From: Halobacillus kuroshimensis DSM 18393
GTDB lineage: Bacteria > Bacillota > Bacilli > Bacillales > Halobacillaceae
Direction of reading: 5' to 3'
Assembly (NCBI RefSeq): GCF_000425705.1
Contig: NZ_AUDY01000012.1
Coordinates: 124,001 to 188,000, forward strand
DNA length: 64,000 nt
This document shows, one piece after another, positions 7,397 through 16,438 of the stretch (its first letter is position 1; each line of letters begins with the position of its first letter). A program made the position numbers and the translations under genes. Below the pieces are notes generated by a model that was not told the origin of the DNA, searched no databases, and saw only the letters and a program-made list of their open reading frames with translations.

Positions 7397-8398
7397 ATGA
7401 AAAAGATAACCATCGCAGACGTTGCGAAACAAGCAGAAGTATCTAAAAGTACCGTTTCGCAGTATTTGAATAAACGCTATGACTATATGGGAGAAAAAAC
7501 AAAGAAACGCATCCAGGAGGCCATTGAGGAGCTTGGCTATCAGCCGAACTTCGTCGCACGGAGCCTGAAGCAGAAATCGACGAAGACGATCGGCGTCATC
7601 GTGGCGAACATCCTGCACAACTTCACGACAGAAGTGACGAGGGCGATTGAAGACGCCTGCCACGGTGCAGATTTTCACACGATCATCTGTAATGCGGATG
7701 ATGATCCGGTGAAGGAGAAGCACTACATTGAAATGCTCCGGGCCAAGCAGGTGGACGGGCTCATCATTTTCCCTACCGGAGATAACCGCGACTTGTACCA
7801 ACAGATGCTGGACGCGTCCTTTCCGGTCGTCTTTTTGGACAGGAAGGTGGAGGAGATGCCGGTGACCGCCGTTATGCTGGATAACGAAAGAGCGGCAGAG
7901 CTTGCGGTCGACCACTTCGCTGAGAAGGGGTACGAGCGGGTCAGCCTGATGACGACATCGATTTTCAATCATGTCACACCGAGGATGGAGCGGATTGAAG
8001 GGTATAGAAGCGCCCTCCGCAAAAACGGTCTGGCCGTTGAGGAGGAATACATCGTCAGCGCCGATCAGGATGAGATGCAGGAGGCGCTGGAGAAGCTCCT
8101 TCAGTTAGAACAGCCGCCAGAAGCGATTCTCGCCGGAAACGATCTCGTGCTGATCGAAGTATTGAAATATGTGAAGCACAAAGGTCTACGCGTGCCGGAG
8201 GATCTGGCCATCATCGGCATCGATGACGTATCCTTCGCAAGCTTCTATACGCCGTCGATTACAACGGTCGCCCAGCCGACGTTCAAAATGGGACGCATGG
8301 GCGCGGAGCTTCTGCTGGATAAGATTGAGAAGAAGGATAAACAGATGAGTCCGTTCTACCGCTTCGAGCCGAAGCTGATGGTCCGGGATTCCGTCTAA
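7397..8398 (+). CDS. LacI-family repressor of the sugar-acid operon (KdgR-like)
   Basis: A 333-residue LacI/GalR protein. The HTH with hinge lies at residues 1-60 (ITIADVAKQAEVSKSTVSQYLN), followed by a periplasmic-binding-protein-like sensor domain containing GVIVANI, DGLIIFPT and AIIGIDDVSFAS. The ATG at 7397 is preceded by GTGGAG six bases upstream; an in-frame GTG at 7385 is less likely. It is the first gene of an eight-gene operon and its own promoter carries two LacI-type dyads. By context the inducer should be a sugar acid or its phosphorylated catabolite. KdgR is the closest functional label, not proven. Confidence 0.88.
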   Translation: MKKITIADVAKQAEVSKSTVSQYLNKRYDYMGEKTKKRIQEAIEELGYQPNFVARSLKQKSTKTIGVIVANILHNFTTEVTRAIEDACHGADFHTIICNADDDPVKEKHYIEMLRAKQVDGLIIFPTGDNRDLYQQMLDASFPVVFLDRKVEEMPVTAVMLDNERAAELAVDHFAEKGYERVSLMTTSIFNHVTPRMERIEGYRSALRKNGLAVEEEYIVSADQDEMQEALEKLLQLEQPPEAILAGNDLVLIEVLKYVKHKGLRVPEDLAIIGIDDVSFASFYTPSITTVAQPTFKMGRMGAELLLDKIEKKDKQMSPFYRFEPKLMVRDSV

Positions 8399-8424
8399 CG
8401 AGTCTACAGGGAGGAGGAATGGAC

Positions 8425-9378
8425 ATGAACGACGTGATGACGATCGGGGATGCGATGATCACCTTCGATCCATCGAAGAACGGCCCGCTGCGGCATGTGC
8501 ATACATTCGAACGAAAAGCAGGAGGGGCGGAATTCAATGTCGCCATCGGCTGTGCCCGTCTTGGTTTGAAAACGGGGTGGATCAGCCGCCTCGGAAATGA
8601 CGAGTTCGGCCGGTACATCCGCAACACGGCCCGTGGGGAAGGCATCGATATCTCCGCGGTCAAGCTGATGGACGGCTATCCAACGTCCTTGAACTTCAAG
8701 GAAATCAAGGAGGATGGCAGTGGGAGCACATTTTATTACAGGCAGAACTCGCCGACGAAGACACTGACTGAGCAGACGCTCGACATTGAAGCCCTCCGCA
8801 GGACGAAGGTGTTACATATTACTGGGGTGTTTGCGGCCATTGAGCCGGAGAAAAACATTCCATTGTTGAAACGGGCAGTGACCGTCGCCAAGGATCACGG
8901 CGCGCTCATTTCCTTCGATCCGAATATCCGCCTTAAATTATGGAGCCGGGAAGAAGCAAAGCGAGCGCTGACACAGCTGCTGCCTTACGTCGATATTATG
9001 CTGACGGGCGTAGAGGAAGCGGAACTGCTGCTTGGTGTGGAGCGTGAGGAAGAGATCGTTGCCGCGTGCCAGCGCTACGGCATTTCAACGGTTGCGATCA
9101 AGCAGGGGAGTGAAGGAGCTTTCGCTTCGATGGACGGAGAATCGCTGCGGCTGGCCGCGGTCCCTCCGAAAAAGGTCGTCGATACGGTTGGTGCAGGAGA
9201 CGGGTTTGATGCCGGCTTCATCTACGGCGTCCTGCACGGCTGGTCGTTGAAGCGGACGCTGCAGTTCGCCAACACGATTGGATCGATGGTCGTCAGTGTG
9301 TACGGAGATAATGAAGGGCTACCGGAACTGGAAGATGTCCTTATTCAATTAGGTGAACGGGAATTAGTCGAAAGATGA
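8425..9378 (+). CDS. kdgK: PfkB-family sugar kinase, probably 2-keto-3-deoxygluconate kinase
   Basis: A 317-residue ribokinase-like enzyme. It has the N-terminal glycine-rich GGAEFNVA motif and the C-terminal DTVGAGDGFDAGF signature, with the catalytic aspartate near residue 259. It would phosphorylate 2-keto-3-deoxygluconate to KDPG with ATP. GGAGGAGG at 8410-8417 is too close to the ATG at 8419 but seven bases from ATG 8425, so the latter start is preferred. The KDPG aldolase two genes downstream supports the substrate. Other PfkB sugars, such as a keto-hexose or tagatose-type substrate, cannot be excluded because of the unusual HPS/PHI pair between them. Confidence 0.8.
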   Translation: MNDVMTIGDAMITFDPSKNGPLRHVHTFERKAGGAEFNVAIGCARLGLKTGWISRLGNDEFGRYIRNTARGEGIDISAVKLMDGYPTSLNFKEIKEDGSGSTFYYRQNSPTKTLTEQTLDIEALRRTKVLHITGVFAAIEPEKNIPLLKRAVTVAKDHGALISFDPNIRLKLWSREEAKRALTQLLPYVDIMLTGVEEAELLLGVEREEEIVAACQRYGISTVAIKQGSEGAFASMDGESLRLAAVPPKKVVDTVGAGDGFDAGFIYGVLHGWSLKRTLQFANTIGSMVVSVYGDNEGLPELEDVLIQLGERELVER

Positions 9379-9387
9379 GGTGAGAAG

Positions 9388-10044
9388 ATGAACCTGCAGC
9401 TGGCCCTTGACCGCCTGACAAGGGAAGAATGCTTTCACATTCTTGATGAAACCGCTTCAACTATCGACTGGATCGAAGTTGGAACAGGGGTCATCAAGGA
9501 ATACGGGATGGCGGTCGTTCGTGAGATTAAAGACAGATACCCGGATAAAACGCTCGTCGCAGATATGAAAACGTGTGATGCAGGAAAACATGAAGCTGCC
9601 CAGGCGTTCCGCGCCGGTGCTGACATGACGACAGTCATGGCGTTTTCCGCCGATCAGACGATCGTCGATACGCTGAAGGTAGCGGAAGAAACAGGAGGTA
9701 GAATCATGATTGATCTGCTTGGCGTCACCGACCCGGGACGGATTGAGGAGCTGACCGGACTGGGTGTCGATCTAGTCAGCCTCCACTTCGGTAAAGACAT
9801 GCAGCAGACCGGTGATATGAAAAAAGAGGATCTGTTTTCGCTCGTAAAGGAACACCCCGATTTGGAAGTCGCGATTGCCGGCGGGATTAACGCCGATTCC
9901 CTTCCCGGGATTTTAAAGGAGGGACTGGATACGATTATTGTGGGTAGTGCGATTACGAAACAGTCCAACACGAAAAAAGCAGCGGAGTCCCTGAAAGGAG
10001 CCATGAATGACTATGAAAACCACCATCAGTACAGTCAGCGGTGA
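9388..10044 (+). CDS. 3-hexulose-6-phosphate synthase-like enzyme
   Basis: A 218-residue member of the orotidine-monophosphate-decarboxylase suprafamily. The metal and catalytic motif DMKTCDAG lies at residues 59-66, Glu30 at the end of an early strand, and AGGI and IIVGSAI near the C-terminal phosphate site. It aligns by eye with HxlA, which interconverts D-ribulose-5-phosphate plus formaldehyde and hexulose-6-phosphate. 3-keto-L-gulonate-6-phosphate decarboxylases share the fold. It overlaps the following PHI gene by 38 bases, so the two are translationally coupled. Its place in a KDG-type operon makes the physiological substrate uncertain. Confidence 0.78.
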   Translation: MNLQLALDRLTREECFHILDETASTIDWIEVGTGVIKEYGMAVVREIKDRYPDKTLVADMKTCDAGKHEAAQAFRAGADMTTVMAFSADQTIVDTLKVAEETGGRIMIDLLGVTDPGRIEELTGLGVDLVSLHFGKDMQQTGDMKKEDLFSLVKEHPDLEVAIAGGINADSLPGILKEGLDTIIVGSAITKQSNTKKAAESLKGAMNDYENHHQYSQR

Positions 10045-10564
10045 AATCCAGGAAGTGCTGGCCAATGTAGATGAATCCCAGGCCGGAAACCTGGCGGATC
10101 AGTTGAAGAAAGCGAAGCGGATTTTCGTTTCCGGAGAAGGGCGGTCCGGCTTGATGGGCAAAGCCTTCGCGATGCGTCTCATGCACGCCGGCTATACCGT
10201 CTACGTTACCGGTGAAACGATTACACCGAACATCGAAGCAGATGACCTGCTTGTCGTCATTTCCGGATCTGGAACGACCGGGTCCTTGAAATCCTTTGCC
10301 GAAAAAGCGAAGGAAGCAGGGGCAGCCATTGCCGCCGTGACAACCAATCCAACGTCCCCCATCGCTGAGCTCAGTGACTCAACGCTCGTCATCCCGGCAG
10401 CTACGAAGAAACGGCTTCCGGATGAACCGGGAACCATTCAGCCGCTCGGCAACCAGTTCGATCAATCGGTACACCTGTTGCTGGATGCCGTGATCATTCA
10501 GGCGGTATCGGATCAGGCCGATTCCAACGAACAAATGACGGCACGCCACGCGAATTTGGAATAG
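10007..10564 (+). CDS. 6-phospho-3-hexuloisomerase-like SIS-domain protein
   Basis: A 185-residue SIS-domain sugar-phosphate isomerase of the HxlB type. The phosphate-binding segments are SGEGRSGLMGKAFAMRL (residues about 42-58) and ISGSGTTGS. It would interconvert hexulose-6-phosphate and fructose-6-phosphate. The ATG at 10007 has AAAGGAG six bases upstream, inside the HPS gene. The tight coupling with HPS is as in ribulose-monophosphate modules, but here it is framed by KDG kinase and KDPG aldolase. Confidence 0.8.
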   Translation: MTMKTTISTVSGEIQEVLANVDESQAGNLADQLKKAKRIFVSGEGRSGLMGKAFAMRLMHAGYTVYVTGETITPNIEADDLLVVISGSGTTGSLKSFAEKAKEAGAAIAAVTTNPTSPIAELSDSTLVIPAATKKRLPDEPGTIQPLGNQFDQSVHLLLDAVIIQAVSDQADSNEQMTARHANLE

Positions 10565-10576
10565 GAGGGAAAGCCA

Positions 10577-11233
10577 ATGAATACAGCAGAACGTTTGAAG
10601 CAGGCCAGGGTCATCCCGGTCATCCGCCAGGCAGATGAAACGAATATCCTGAAGATCGCTGAAGCTCTCGCCAACGGCGGTATCCAGGCGATTGAAATCA
10701 CCGCAGAAACGAAGGATGCGGCGAAGCTCATCCGTAAAACCGCCGATGCTTTTGAAGGGAAGCTGCTCGTTGGGGCAGGCACGGTGCTTGATCCGGAGAC
10801 AGCGAGAGAAATGATTACAGCCGGTGCGGCCTTTGTCGTTGCTCCGACACTGAATGTGAAAACCATCGAGCTCGTCCATCGCTACGGGCTGCCGTGTATT
10901 CCGGGCGTTTTGACACCAACGGAAATCCAGACCGCACTGGAAGCAGGAGCCGGAACGGTGAAAATTTTCCCCGCGGGTACCGTCGGACCTTCCTATATCA
11001 AAAATGTGCTCGGACCGCTCCCGCAAGTGTCCATCATGGCGACCGGCGGCATCCATCTCGATAATATGGAAGAGTACTTCGCCAATGGAGCTGAAATCGT
11101 CGGCATCGGAAGCCAGCTTGTGAAAGCTTCTGCACTGAACACCGACAGCGATTATCAGGCACTCCAGGAAAAAGCGGAAATGTATGTGGATCGGGCCCAG
11201 CAGTTTCACGAGCAATTGTCACTTCATGTGTAA
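10577..11233 (+). CDS. kdgA: KDPG/KHG aldolase
   Basis: A 218-residue class I aldolase. The Schiff-base lysine is Lys129 in GTVKIFPA and the catalytic glutamate is Glu40 in QAIEIT, with GAGTV and a phosphate-binding MATGGI segment. It splits 2-keto-3-deoxy-6-phosphogluconate into pyruvate and glyceraldehyde-3-phosphate. It starts 12 bases after the PHI gene behind AGGAGGG. Together with the kinase it completes the lower Entner-Doudoroff branch. Confidence 0.9.
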   Translation: MNTAERLKQARVIPVIRQADETNILKIAEALANGGIQAIEITAETKDAAKLIRKTADAFEGKLLVGAGTVLDPETAREMITAGAAFVVAPTLNVKTIELVHRYGLPCIPGVLTPTEIQTALEAGAGTVKIFPAGTVGPSYIKNVLGPLPQVSIMATGGIHLDNMEEYFANGAEIVGIGSQLVKASALNTDSDYQALQEKAEMYVDRAQQFHEQLSLHV

Positions 11234-11263
11234 GCGGATTCAACTAAAAAGGAGGAAGTAAAA

Positions 11264-12295
11264 GTGAAAAAGACCTTATCTCTATTGTTGTTCATGTTGT
11301 TCGCCGGGGTATTCGTTTTAGCGGGATGCAGTGGTGGCGAGGAGGAAGCGAGCGGAGAGACGGGTGACGGAGACAAGCTGAAAATCGTCGCCGCCCACAA
11401 CCAGACGTCTCCGGAGAACCCGTATCAAGTGGGAATGGAAGCCTTTAAGGAAACGGCTGAAAGCGCGGACGCCAACATCGAAGTGGAAGTTCACGCCGGA
11501 ACTCTTGGAACGAGTGAATCGGAACTTGTGGAAAAATTGAAGCTCGGTGCAGCTGATGTCGTGCTCGTATCTCCAGGCTTCATGTCCAAGACGGGCATCG
11601 AGGAAATCGATCTTTTCGCCCTTCCTTACGTCTTCGAAAACTATGACCACTGGGAAAGTGTTGTGGACGGGGAAATCGGTGAAACGATGGCTCAGACGAT
11701 CAATGAGAAATCCAACAACGACTTCAAACTGCTCGGTTACTGGTCCGCGGGTGTCCGTCACTACTACGGCAAAAAACCGCTCGAATCCATGGCTGATCTG
11801 GAAGGCATGAAATACCGCACACAGACGTCCGGGGCTGTCGCGAACTACTGGGAAGAAACCGGTGCTGTTCCGACATCTGTCGCCTGGGGTGAATTGTATC
11901 AAGGTCTTCAGCAGGGGGTTGTCGATGCAGCGGAAAACTCCTATCCATACTTCGTTCAGCAGAACCATCACAAAACAGATAACGGCAAATACATCACAGA
12001 AACCGGCCACGACTATACGACACGTTTTCTTTTGATCAACGGCAAGAAGTTCGAGAACTATAGTGACGAGCAGAAGCAGGCAATTATGGATGCCGCAGAG
12101 GCGTCTGTAGAAAAAGAACGTGCCGAGGTGAATGAGCAGGAAGAAGAATACAAACAACAGGCGATCGATGATGGAGCAGAAGTCAACGAAATCGACCGCG
12201 AGCCGTTCATGGAGATTGCTGAACCGATCCAGGATACACGTGCCGAAGAAATCGGCGTGACCGATCTTTTAGAGAAAATTAGAGAAATGAAGTAA
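11264..12295 (+). CDS. TRAP transporter solute-binding lipoprotein (DctP type)
   Basis: A 343-residue DctP-family protein with a lipoprotein signal (VFVLAGC, lipid-bearing Cys22) and an acidic mature N-terminus. Family features include the KYRTQTSG segment carrying the substrate carboxylate-binding arginine and AWGELYQGLQQGVVDAAENS. Such proteins bind carboxylated sugars or organic acids outside the membrane and deliver them to the DctQM permease. It starts at GTG 11264 behind AAGGAGG. A hairpin after the gene would favour an excess of binding protein over permease. The substrate is inferred to be a hexuronate or a related sugar acid. Confidence 0.9.
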   Translation: MKKTLSLLLFMLFAGVFVLAGCSGGEEEASGETGDGDKLKIVAAHNQTSPENPYQVGMEAFKETAESADANIEVEVHAGTLGTSESELVEKLKLGAADVVLVSPGFMSKTGIEEIDLFALPYVFENYDHWESVVDGEIGETMAQTINEKSNNDFKLLGYWSAGVRHYYGKKPLESMADLEGMKYRTQTSGAVANYWEETGAVPTSVAWGELYQGLQQGVVDAAENSYPYFVQQNHHKTDNGKYITETGHDYTTRFLLINGKKFENYSDEQKQAIMDAAEASVEKERAEVNEQEEEYKQQAIDDGAEVNEIDREPFMEIAEPIQDTRAEEIGVTDLLEKIREMK

Positions 12296-12297
12296 AG

Positions 12298-12335
12298 AAG
12301 GAAAGCCCGGGCACGGTCGCTGTGCCCTTTCCTTT
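12298..12335 (+). terminator. Intercistronic attenuator between binding protein and permease
   Basis: GGAAAG and GGGCAC pair with GTGCCC and TTTCC around a short loop, leaving a small bulge, and TTTTATCTT follows. Partial termination here would set expression of the binding protein above that of the permease. Confidence 0.6.
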
Positions 12336-12365
12336 TATCTTCTTTGAACCAAGGAGGTTCTGACA

Positions 12366-12842
12366 TTGATTAAATGGTTAGAAAGAATTCAGCTGACCGT
12401 CGGCGTTCTGTTTCTGATCACCTTTTTCGTCACCATCATCATCCAGGTGGCCACCCGGTTCATGGGCGTTTCCGCTGTCTGGACAGAAGAAGTCGCCACG
12501 TATTCATTCATTTGGTCCGTCTTTATGGGAGCAGCTGTCATGTTGAACAGAAGAGAGCATTTCCAATTCGACTTCCTGTTGAAGAAGCTGAAAGGAAAGG
12601 GGAAAAACAGCCTTTATCTGCTTAATGATCTTATTCTACTCGTATTCAGTATTGCGATTTTCTATTACGGCATCGAAGCGTGCCAGAACTTCTGGAACTA
12701 CAACTGGGTCTCCCTTCCACAGGTGAAAATGGGCTACGTCTGGATATCTGTTCCGATCATGGGTGGTACGATGGCCATCTACACGCTTGCCCATATCATC
12801 CGCAACGTTAAAAACTTCAGCACAGAGGAGGTGGCAGAATGA
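12366..12842 (+). CDS. TRAP transporter small permease (DctQ type)
   Basis: A 158-residue protein with four membrane helices and the family's conserved R(F/Y)...WTEE segment (RFMGVSAVWTEEVATYSF). It starts at TTG 12366 behind AAGGAGG and overlaps the DctM gene by four bases (ATGA). It pairs with DctM in the sodium-coupled importer. Confidence 0.9.
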   Translation: MIKWLERIQLTVGVLFLITFFVTIIIQVATRFMGVSAVWTEEVATYSFIWSVFMGAAVMLNRREHFQFDFLLKKLKGKGKNSLYLLNDLILLVFSIAIFYYGIEACQNFWNYNWVSLPQVKMGYVWISVPIMGGTMAIYTLAHIIRNVKNFSTEEVAE

Positions 12843-14128
12843 TTGGTCCTATCTTAGTCTTATTGTTCGTCCTGTTGATGATCATTGGCATTCCGATCGC
12901 CTTTGTCATCGGAATCGTTGCCATGACCGGGATCATCAACGTGCCTTACATTCCTGAAGTCACCGTCCCTGTCAAAATGCTGAACGGACTCGATTCCTTC
13001 GTGCTGCTGGCGGTTCCGTTATTTATTCTCGCCGCGAACTTGATGAACAGCGGCCAGATCTCGCAGAAGCTCATCGACTTTTCGCTGTCGATGGTCGGCC
13101 ACATCCGCGGAGGACTTGCCCACGCCAATATTCTAGTATCGATGCTGTTCGCCGGTGTTTCCGGAGCATCCCAGGCGGATACTGCGGGTGTCGGAAAAAT
13201 TTTGATTCCGAATATGAAAAAGCAGGGGTATGACACAGGGACCGCAGTCGGTGTGACCGCTGCCTCCTCAACAATCGGAGTCATCATCCCGCCAAGTATT
13301 CCGATGATCATTTATGCAGGGCTGACGAACGTGTCGGTCGGAGCTTTGTTCCTTGTCGGGATCATTCCAGGCGTGCTTATCGGGATCAGCATGATGGTCA
13401 TCGTCTACATACTGGCGCTGAAACGCGGGTATCCGACGTATCAGAAAGCATCGATGTCCAATTTCATGAAACAGTTTCTCGACGCTATTCCTGCACTGAT
13501 GACGCCGGTCATTCTGATTGGCGGAATCATCACAGGGATTTTCACAGCGACCGAAGCGGCTGCGTTCGCTTCCATCTATACGGTCATCGTCGGGATGTTC
13601 TATTATAAGACGTTGAAGCTGAAGGACTTCCCGAAAATCTTAGTCGATACGCTCACATTGAGTTCCTTGTCCCTGTTCGCTCTGGCGGCTGCCAACGCCC
13701 TCGGAGAATTGATGAGCTACTACCAGTTGTCCATGTGGGCCGAGCAGTTCTTTGCCAATAACATCGACAGCAAGTGGGTCTTCCTGCTGATCGTCATCGC
13801 TTTCTTCCTGTTCGTCGGTACGTTCATGGATGCGATACCAGCGATGATCCTGTTCATTCCTGTTGTGCTTCCAGTGGCGCTGACGTTTGATATCAGCCCT
13901 GTCCTGCTAGGGATCATAACAATTATGACGCTCGCCGTCGGCCTGGTGACACCACCGTATGGGCTGTGTCTGCTGTTGGCAGCGAAAATCGGAAAACTGC
14001 CGATTGAACGGTCGTTTAAGGCTGTCGTTCCGTATATTACGGTCGTCGTCATTGTCCTGCTCGTCGTCGCATTTATTCCGAGTGTCGCGTTCTATATTCC
14101 GGAAATGATTAACCCGGGGATGTTTTGA
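12839..14128 (+). CDS. TRAP transporter large permease (DctM type)
   Basis: A 429-residue membrane protein with about 12 helices. It carries the DctM signatures GASQADTAGVGKILIP and PPSIPMIIYA and a second inverted half with TPPYGLCLL. It forms the transport channel, driven by a sodium gradient. It is the last gene of the operon and is followed by a strong terminator. Confidence 0.92.
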   Translation: MIGPILVLLFVLLMIIGIPIAFVIGIVAMTGIINVPYIPEVTVPVKMLNGLDSFVLLAVPLFILAANLMNSGQISQKLIDFSLSMVGHIRGGLAHANILVSMLFAGVSGASQADTAGVGKILIPNMKKQGYDTGTAVGVTAASSTIGVIIPPSIPMIIYAGLTNVSVGALFLVGIIPGVLIGISMMVIVYILALKRGYPTYQKASMSNFMKQFLDAIPALMTPVILIGGIITGIFTATEAAAFASIYTVIVGMFYYKTLKLKDFPKILVDTLTLSSLSLFALAAANALGELMSYYQLSMWAEQFFANNIDSKWVFLLIVIAFFLFVGTFMDAIPAMILFIPVVLPVALTFDISPVLLGIITIMTLAVGLVTPPYGLCLLLAAKIGKLPIERSFKAVVPYITVVVIVLLVVAFIPSVAFYIPEMINPGMF

Positions 14129-14132
14129 ATGA

Positions 14133-14163
14133 AGAGGTGGAGAATTTTCTCCACCTCTTTTTT
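14133..14163 (+). terminator. Terminator of the sugar-acid/TRAP operon
   Basis: A perfect ten-base-pair stem (AGAGGTGGAG/CTCCACCTCT) with a six-base loop, then TTTTTT. The next 100 bases hold no gene. Confidence 0.92.
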
Positions 14164-14261
14164 ATGGACAAATATCTATCTTTGATGGGATATCACGTTT
14201 TGTTTATCGTTGGATGCCGGCCCTGAAGGCGTCACACATCGGCCGGTCTTCTGGCGGAAAA

Positions 14262-15191
14262 TTAAGCACTTTGTTTATTTTCACCTGTGCTTAAGAATAT
14301 CTCTTCCAATGTAGGTTCATTAACTTCTATTCTGAATATATCAATATCCTTTTTTAAGTAAAGCCTGTTGATTGCAGCAATGGTCTGCTCACTTGATACG
14401 ACAAGGTCCGTATGTTTACTGGATACTTCAACATCTGAACCATAGGCTTTAAGCTCTTGGTTGAGAGATGTTTCCACATCAGCCTGTATTTCACTATGTT
14501 TGATATGGACCGTGATGTTACTTTGATAATCGTGCCTTAACTGTGCCATAGTTCCCTGAGTTTTTATCGTTCCTTGATCCATAATCGCGATTTCATCACA
14601 TAACTTTTCTACCTCATCGAGATTATGAGAGGTTAGAAAGATGGTGGTTCCCTGGGCCGCAATATCTTGAATGATTTCGTGGATATTCAGAATGGCGTTC
14701 GCATCGACACCTGAAGTCGGCTCATCTAAAAAAAGCAGGTCGGGTTCATTGATTAAAGCCTGCGCAAGACCGAGTTTCTTTTTCATACCGAATGAGAACT
14801 TCTTCGCTTTTTGGTTGATTGCATCCTCCAGTCCCACTTTTTTTAATAAGTCTTCCATGTGGCTTTTGCTTACCTTCAGTCCTAATATTCTGCTGAAGTA
14901 TTTCAAGTGTCCCAGGGCTGTTAAATCATCGTAAAACGTCGAGTAGTCAGGTAATACCCCGATCCTGCTGCGTAATTTATCTGCACTGGACCCTTGGTCT
15001 GGCAGGAGAGTATAAGAACCTGAAGTAGGGTTGGTTAATCCGGTTATCATATTAATAAAAGTAGATTTACCGGCTCCGTTTTTACCTAAAAAACCGAAGA
15101 TACTTCCCTTTTTCACCTGTAAGTTGATTTCATTTACGACTTTTTTATCTCCATAGACTTTCGACAATTGGTAGGTTTCAACCGCGTACAT
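14262..15191 (-). CDS. ABC-2 type exporter ATPase
   Basis: A 309-residue NatA/BcrA-type ABC ATPase with Walker A GKNGAGKS (36-43), signature FSFGMKKKLGLAQAL, Walker B LLFLDEPTSG and the H-loop TSHNLDE. The C-terminal 90 residues are the usual regulatory extension of this class. Its ATG shares one base with the end of the permease gene upstream, so the two form one transcript and one complex. The substrate is unknown; such pairs export peptides, drugs, lipids or sodium. Confidence 0.88.
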   Translation of the reverse strand: MYAVETYQLSKVYGDKKVVNEINLQVKKGSIFGFLGKNGAGKSTFINMITGLTNPTSGSYTLLPDQGSSADKLRSRIGVLPDYSTFYDDLTALGHLKYFSRILGLKVSKSHMEDLLKKVGLEDAINQKAKKFSFGMKKKLGLAQALINEPDLLFLDEPTSGVDANAILNIHEIIQDIAAQGTTIFLTSHNLDEVEKLCDEIAIMDQGTIKTQGTMAQLRHDYQSNITVHIKHSEIQADVETSLNQELKAYGSDVEVSSKHTDLVVSSEQTIAAINRLYLKKDIDIFRIEVNEPTLEEIFLSTGENKQSA

Positions 15192-15880
15192 TACAAATCT
15201 CTCCTCTTAAAAACAAATAGGCTGATAGCTAGAAATATAATCGGGAACAAAAGGACAGGAAACGCCATATACGCCTCCGCATGACTATAGTAGAAATAAG
15301 GAGTAATAAAGCTGAATATTTTTAGAAAAATGTTATCGGTTGCCATGCTCCAGAACCCCAGCACAGTAAAAGCGACAGCACTGCTAACCCCTATAAACAT
15401 GGTTAAGGAAGGTTTAGGAATCAGCGTCGATAACAGAATCGACAGACCGACGAAATATAAGATGAAAATAAAGGTTTGAGCGAATTCCAGGAAAAAGAAT
15501 GCTTTGGAAAACGGAATGATAAGGAGGAAAGCTATGAGTAAGCAGGTGATCCAAAAAAGGGTAACGCCCAGCATTTTACCTGTTACAAAGTTAAACCTCG
15601 TCGTTTTAGTAGCTATAAACCTTATTGTTCTGGAACTGAGCTCTTGATTGATCACATTATGCGATAAGCTTAAAACGAAAAGCGGTCCGGCAAGGAGCAC
15701 AATGATCATAGCTCCAGTGGCATATGCATTGTTACCCAGACCTAGTTGATCAAGCTGACCTTGAAAATTACTGACTATTTTGGCGGCTCCTAAGGTGACT
15801 CCAAAGAGGATGCAGATGATTATGATGGAACGTATGCTTTGAAATAGGTTTTTAAATTCTTTCAGACTAATGGTCAGCAT
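15191..15880 (-). CDS. ABC-2 type permease
   Basis: A 229-residue protein with six predicted membrane segments. The N-terminal helix is followed by a long extracytoplasmic loop, and NQELSSRTIRFIATKTTR is a typical coupling region of ABC-2 permeases. Its SD site is GAAGGAGA. It is the first gene of a two-gene exporter transcribed leftwards. Confidence 0.85.
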   Translation of the reverse strand: MLTISLKEFKNLFQSIRSIIIICILFGVTLGAAKIVSNFQGQLDQLGLGNNAYATGAMIIVLLAGPLFVLSLSHNVINQELSSRTIRFIATKTTRFNFVTGKMLGVTLFWITCLLIAFLLIIPFSKAFFFLEFAQTFIFILYFVGLSILLSTLIPKPSLTMFIGVSSAVAFTVLGFWSMATDNIFLKIFSFITPYFYYSHAEAYMAFPVLLFPIIFLAISLFVFKRRDL

Positions 15881-15899
15881 AAGGGCAAATCTCCTTCGT

Positions 15900-15928
15900 T
15901 AACTACAATGGGTAGAATTTCTTTTCAA
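15900..15928 (-). promoter_or_regulatory. Predicted sigma-A promoter of the ABC-2 exporter
   Basis: On the minus strand TTGAAA (15923-15928) and TAGTTA (15900-15905) are separated by exactly 17 bases, directly upstream of the permease ribosome site. Confidence 0.5.
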
Positions 15929-15970
15929 TACTCTTCTTATGTAAAAATGACCGCCTGCTTTTTCTTTTGA

Positions 15971-16270
15971 TTACGCAGGAACAGCGGACTTTTTCCTACG
16001 TAAAATGCTTGCTCCAACGACGATGAACGTCAGCATGATCAACACCCACATCGTGTCGCGGTATATAGACAGGGTGAGGCTCTGGATGATGGAGTGATAA
16101 CTCTCGAGCAGCAGCCAGCCAATCGGCAGAATAGGAGCGGCGGTGGCCATCGACTTGTTGAGGACTTTCTTTCCCTGTTCGGTTCTTCCTGTTTTTCCCC
16201 ACGCAAACGTAAACAAAATGACAAGAAAATAGACGAAAATCGGAATCAATATTACACCTGTAATGAACAT
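15971..16270 (-). CDS. Small three-helix membrane protein, unknown function
   Basis: A 99-residue protein with hydrophobic segments near residues 3-25, 44-62 and 74-91 and a basic C-terminus (RRKKSAVPA). It has AAGGAGG eight bases before its ATG. It lies upstream of the ABC-2 exporter, transcribed the same way, but a separate promoter appears between them. I do not recognise a family. The 16271-16438 interval upstream shows no other gene. Confidence 0.6.
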   Translation of the reverse strand: MFITGVILIPIFVYFLVILFTFAWGKTGRTEQGKKVLNKSMATAAPILPIGWLLLESYHSIIQSLTLSIYRDTMWVLIMLTFIVVGASILRRKKSAVPA

Positions 16271-16438
16271 CCTTCAGCCTCCTTACTACGTATACGGACG
16301 ATTATCTTTTTCGTTTCAATAAATTCCCAACATCAAACAATGCTTATACGATGATCCGAACCCAGCCCTTCACGCCTATGAATCTTGATGATACGGTTTG
16401 GAGAGTTTCATACATAAGATTCAGGGAGGCATCAACGT

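Noticed and set aside
10379-11215. A 278-codon open frame antisense to the PHI and aldolase genes
   Set aside because: Spans two coupled real genes and has no protein-like features.
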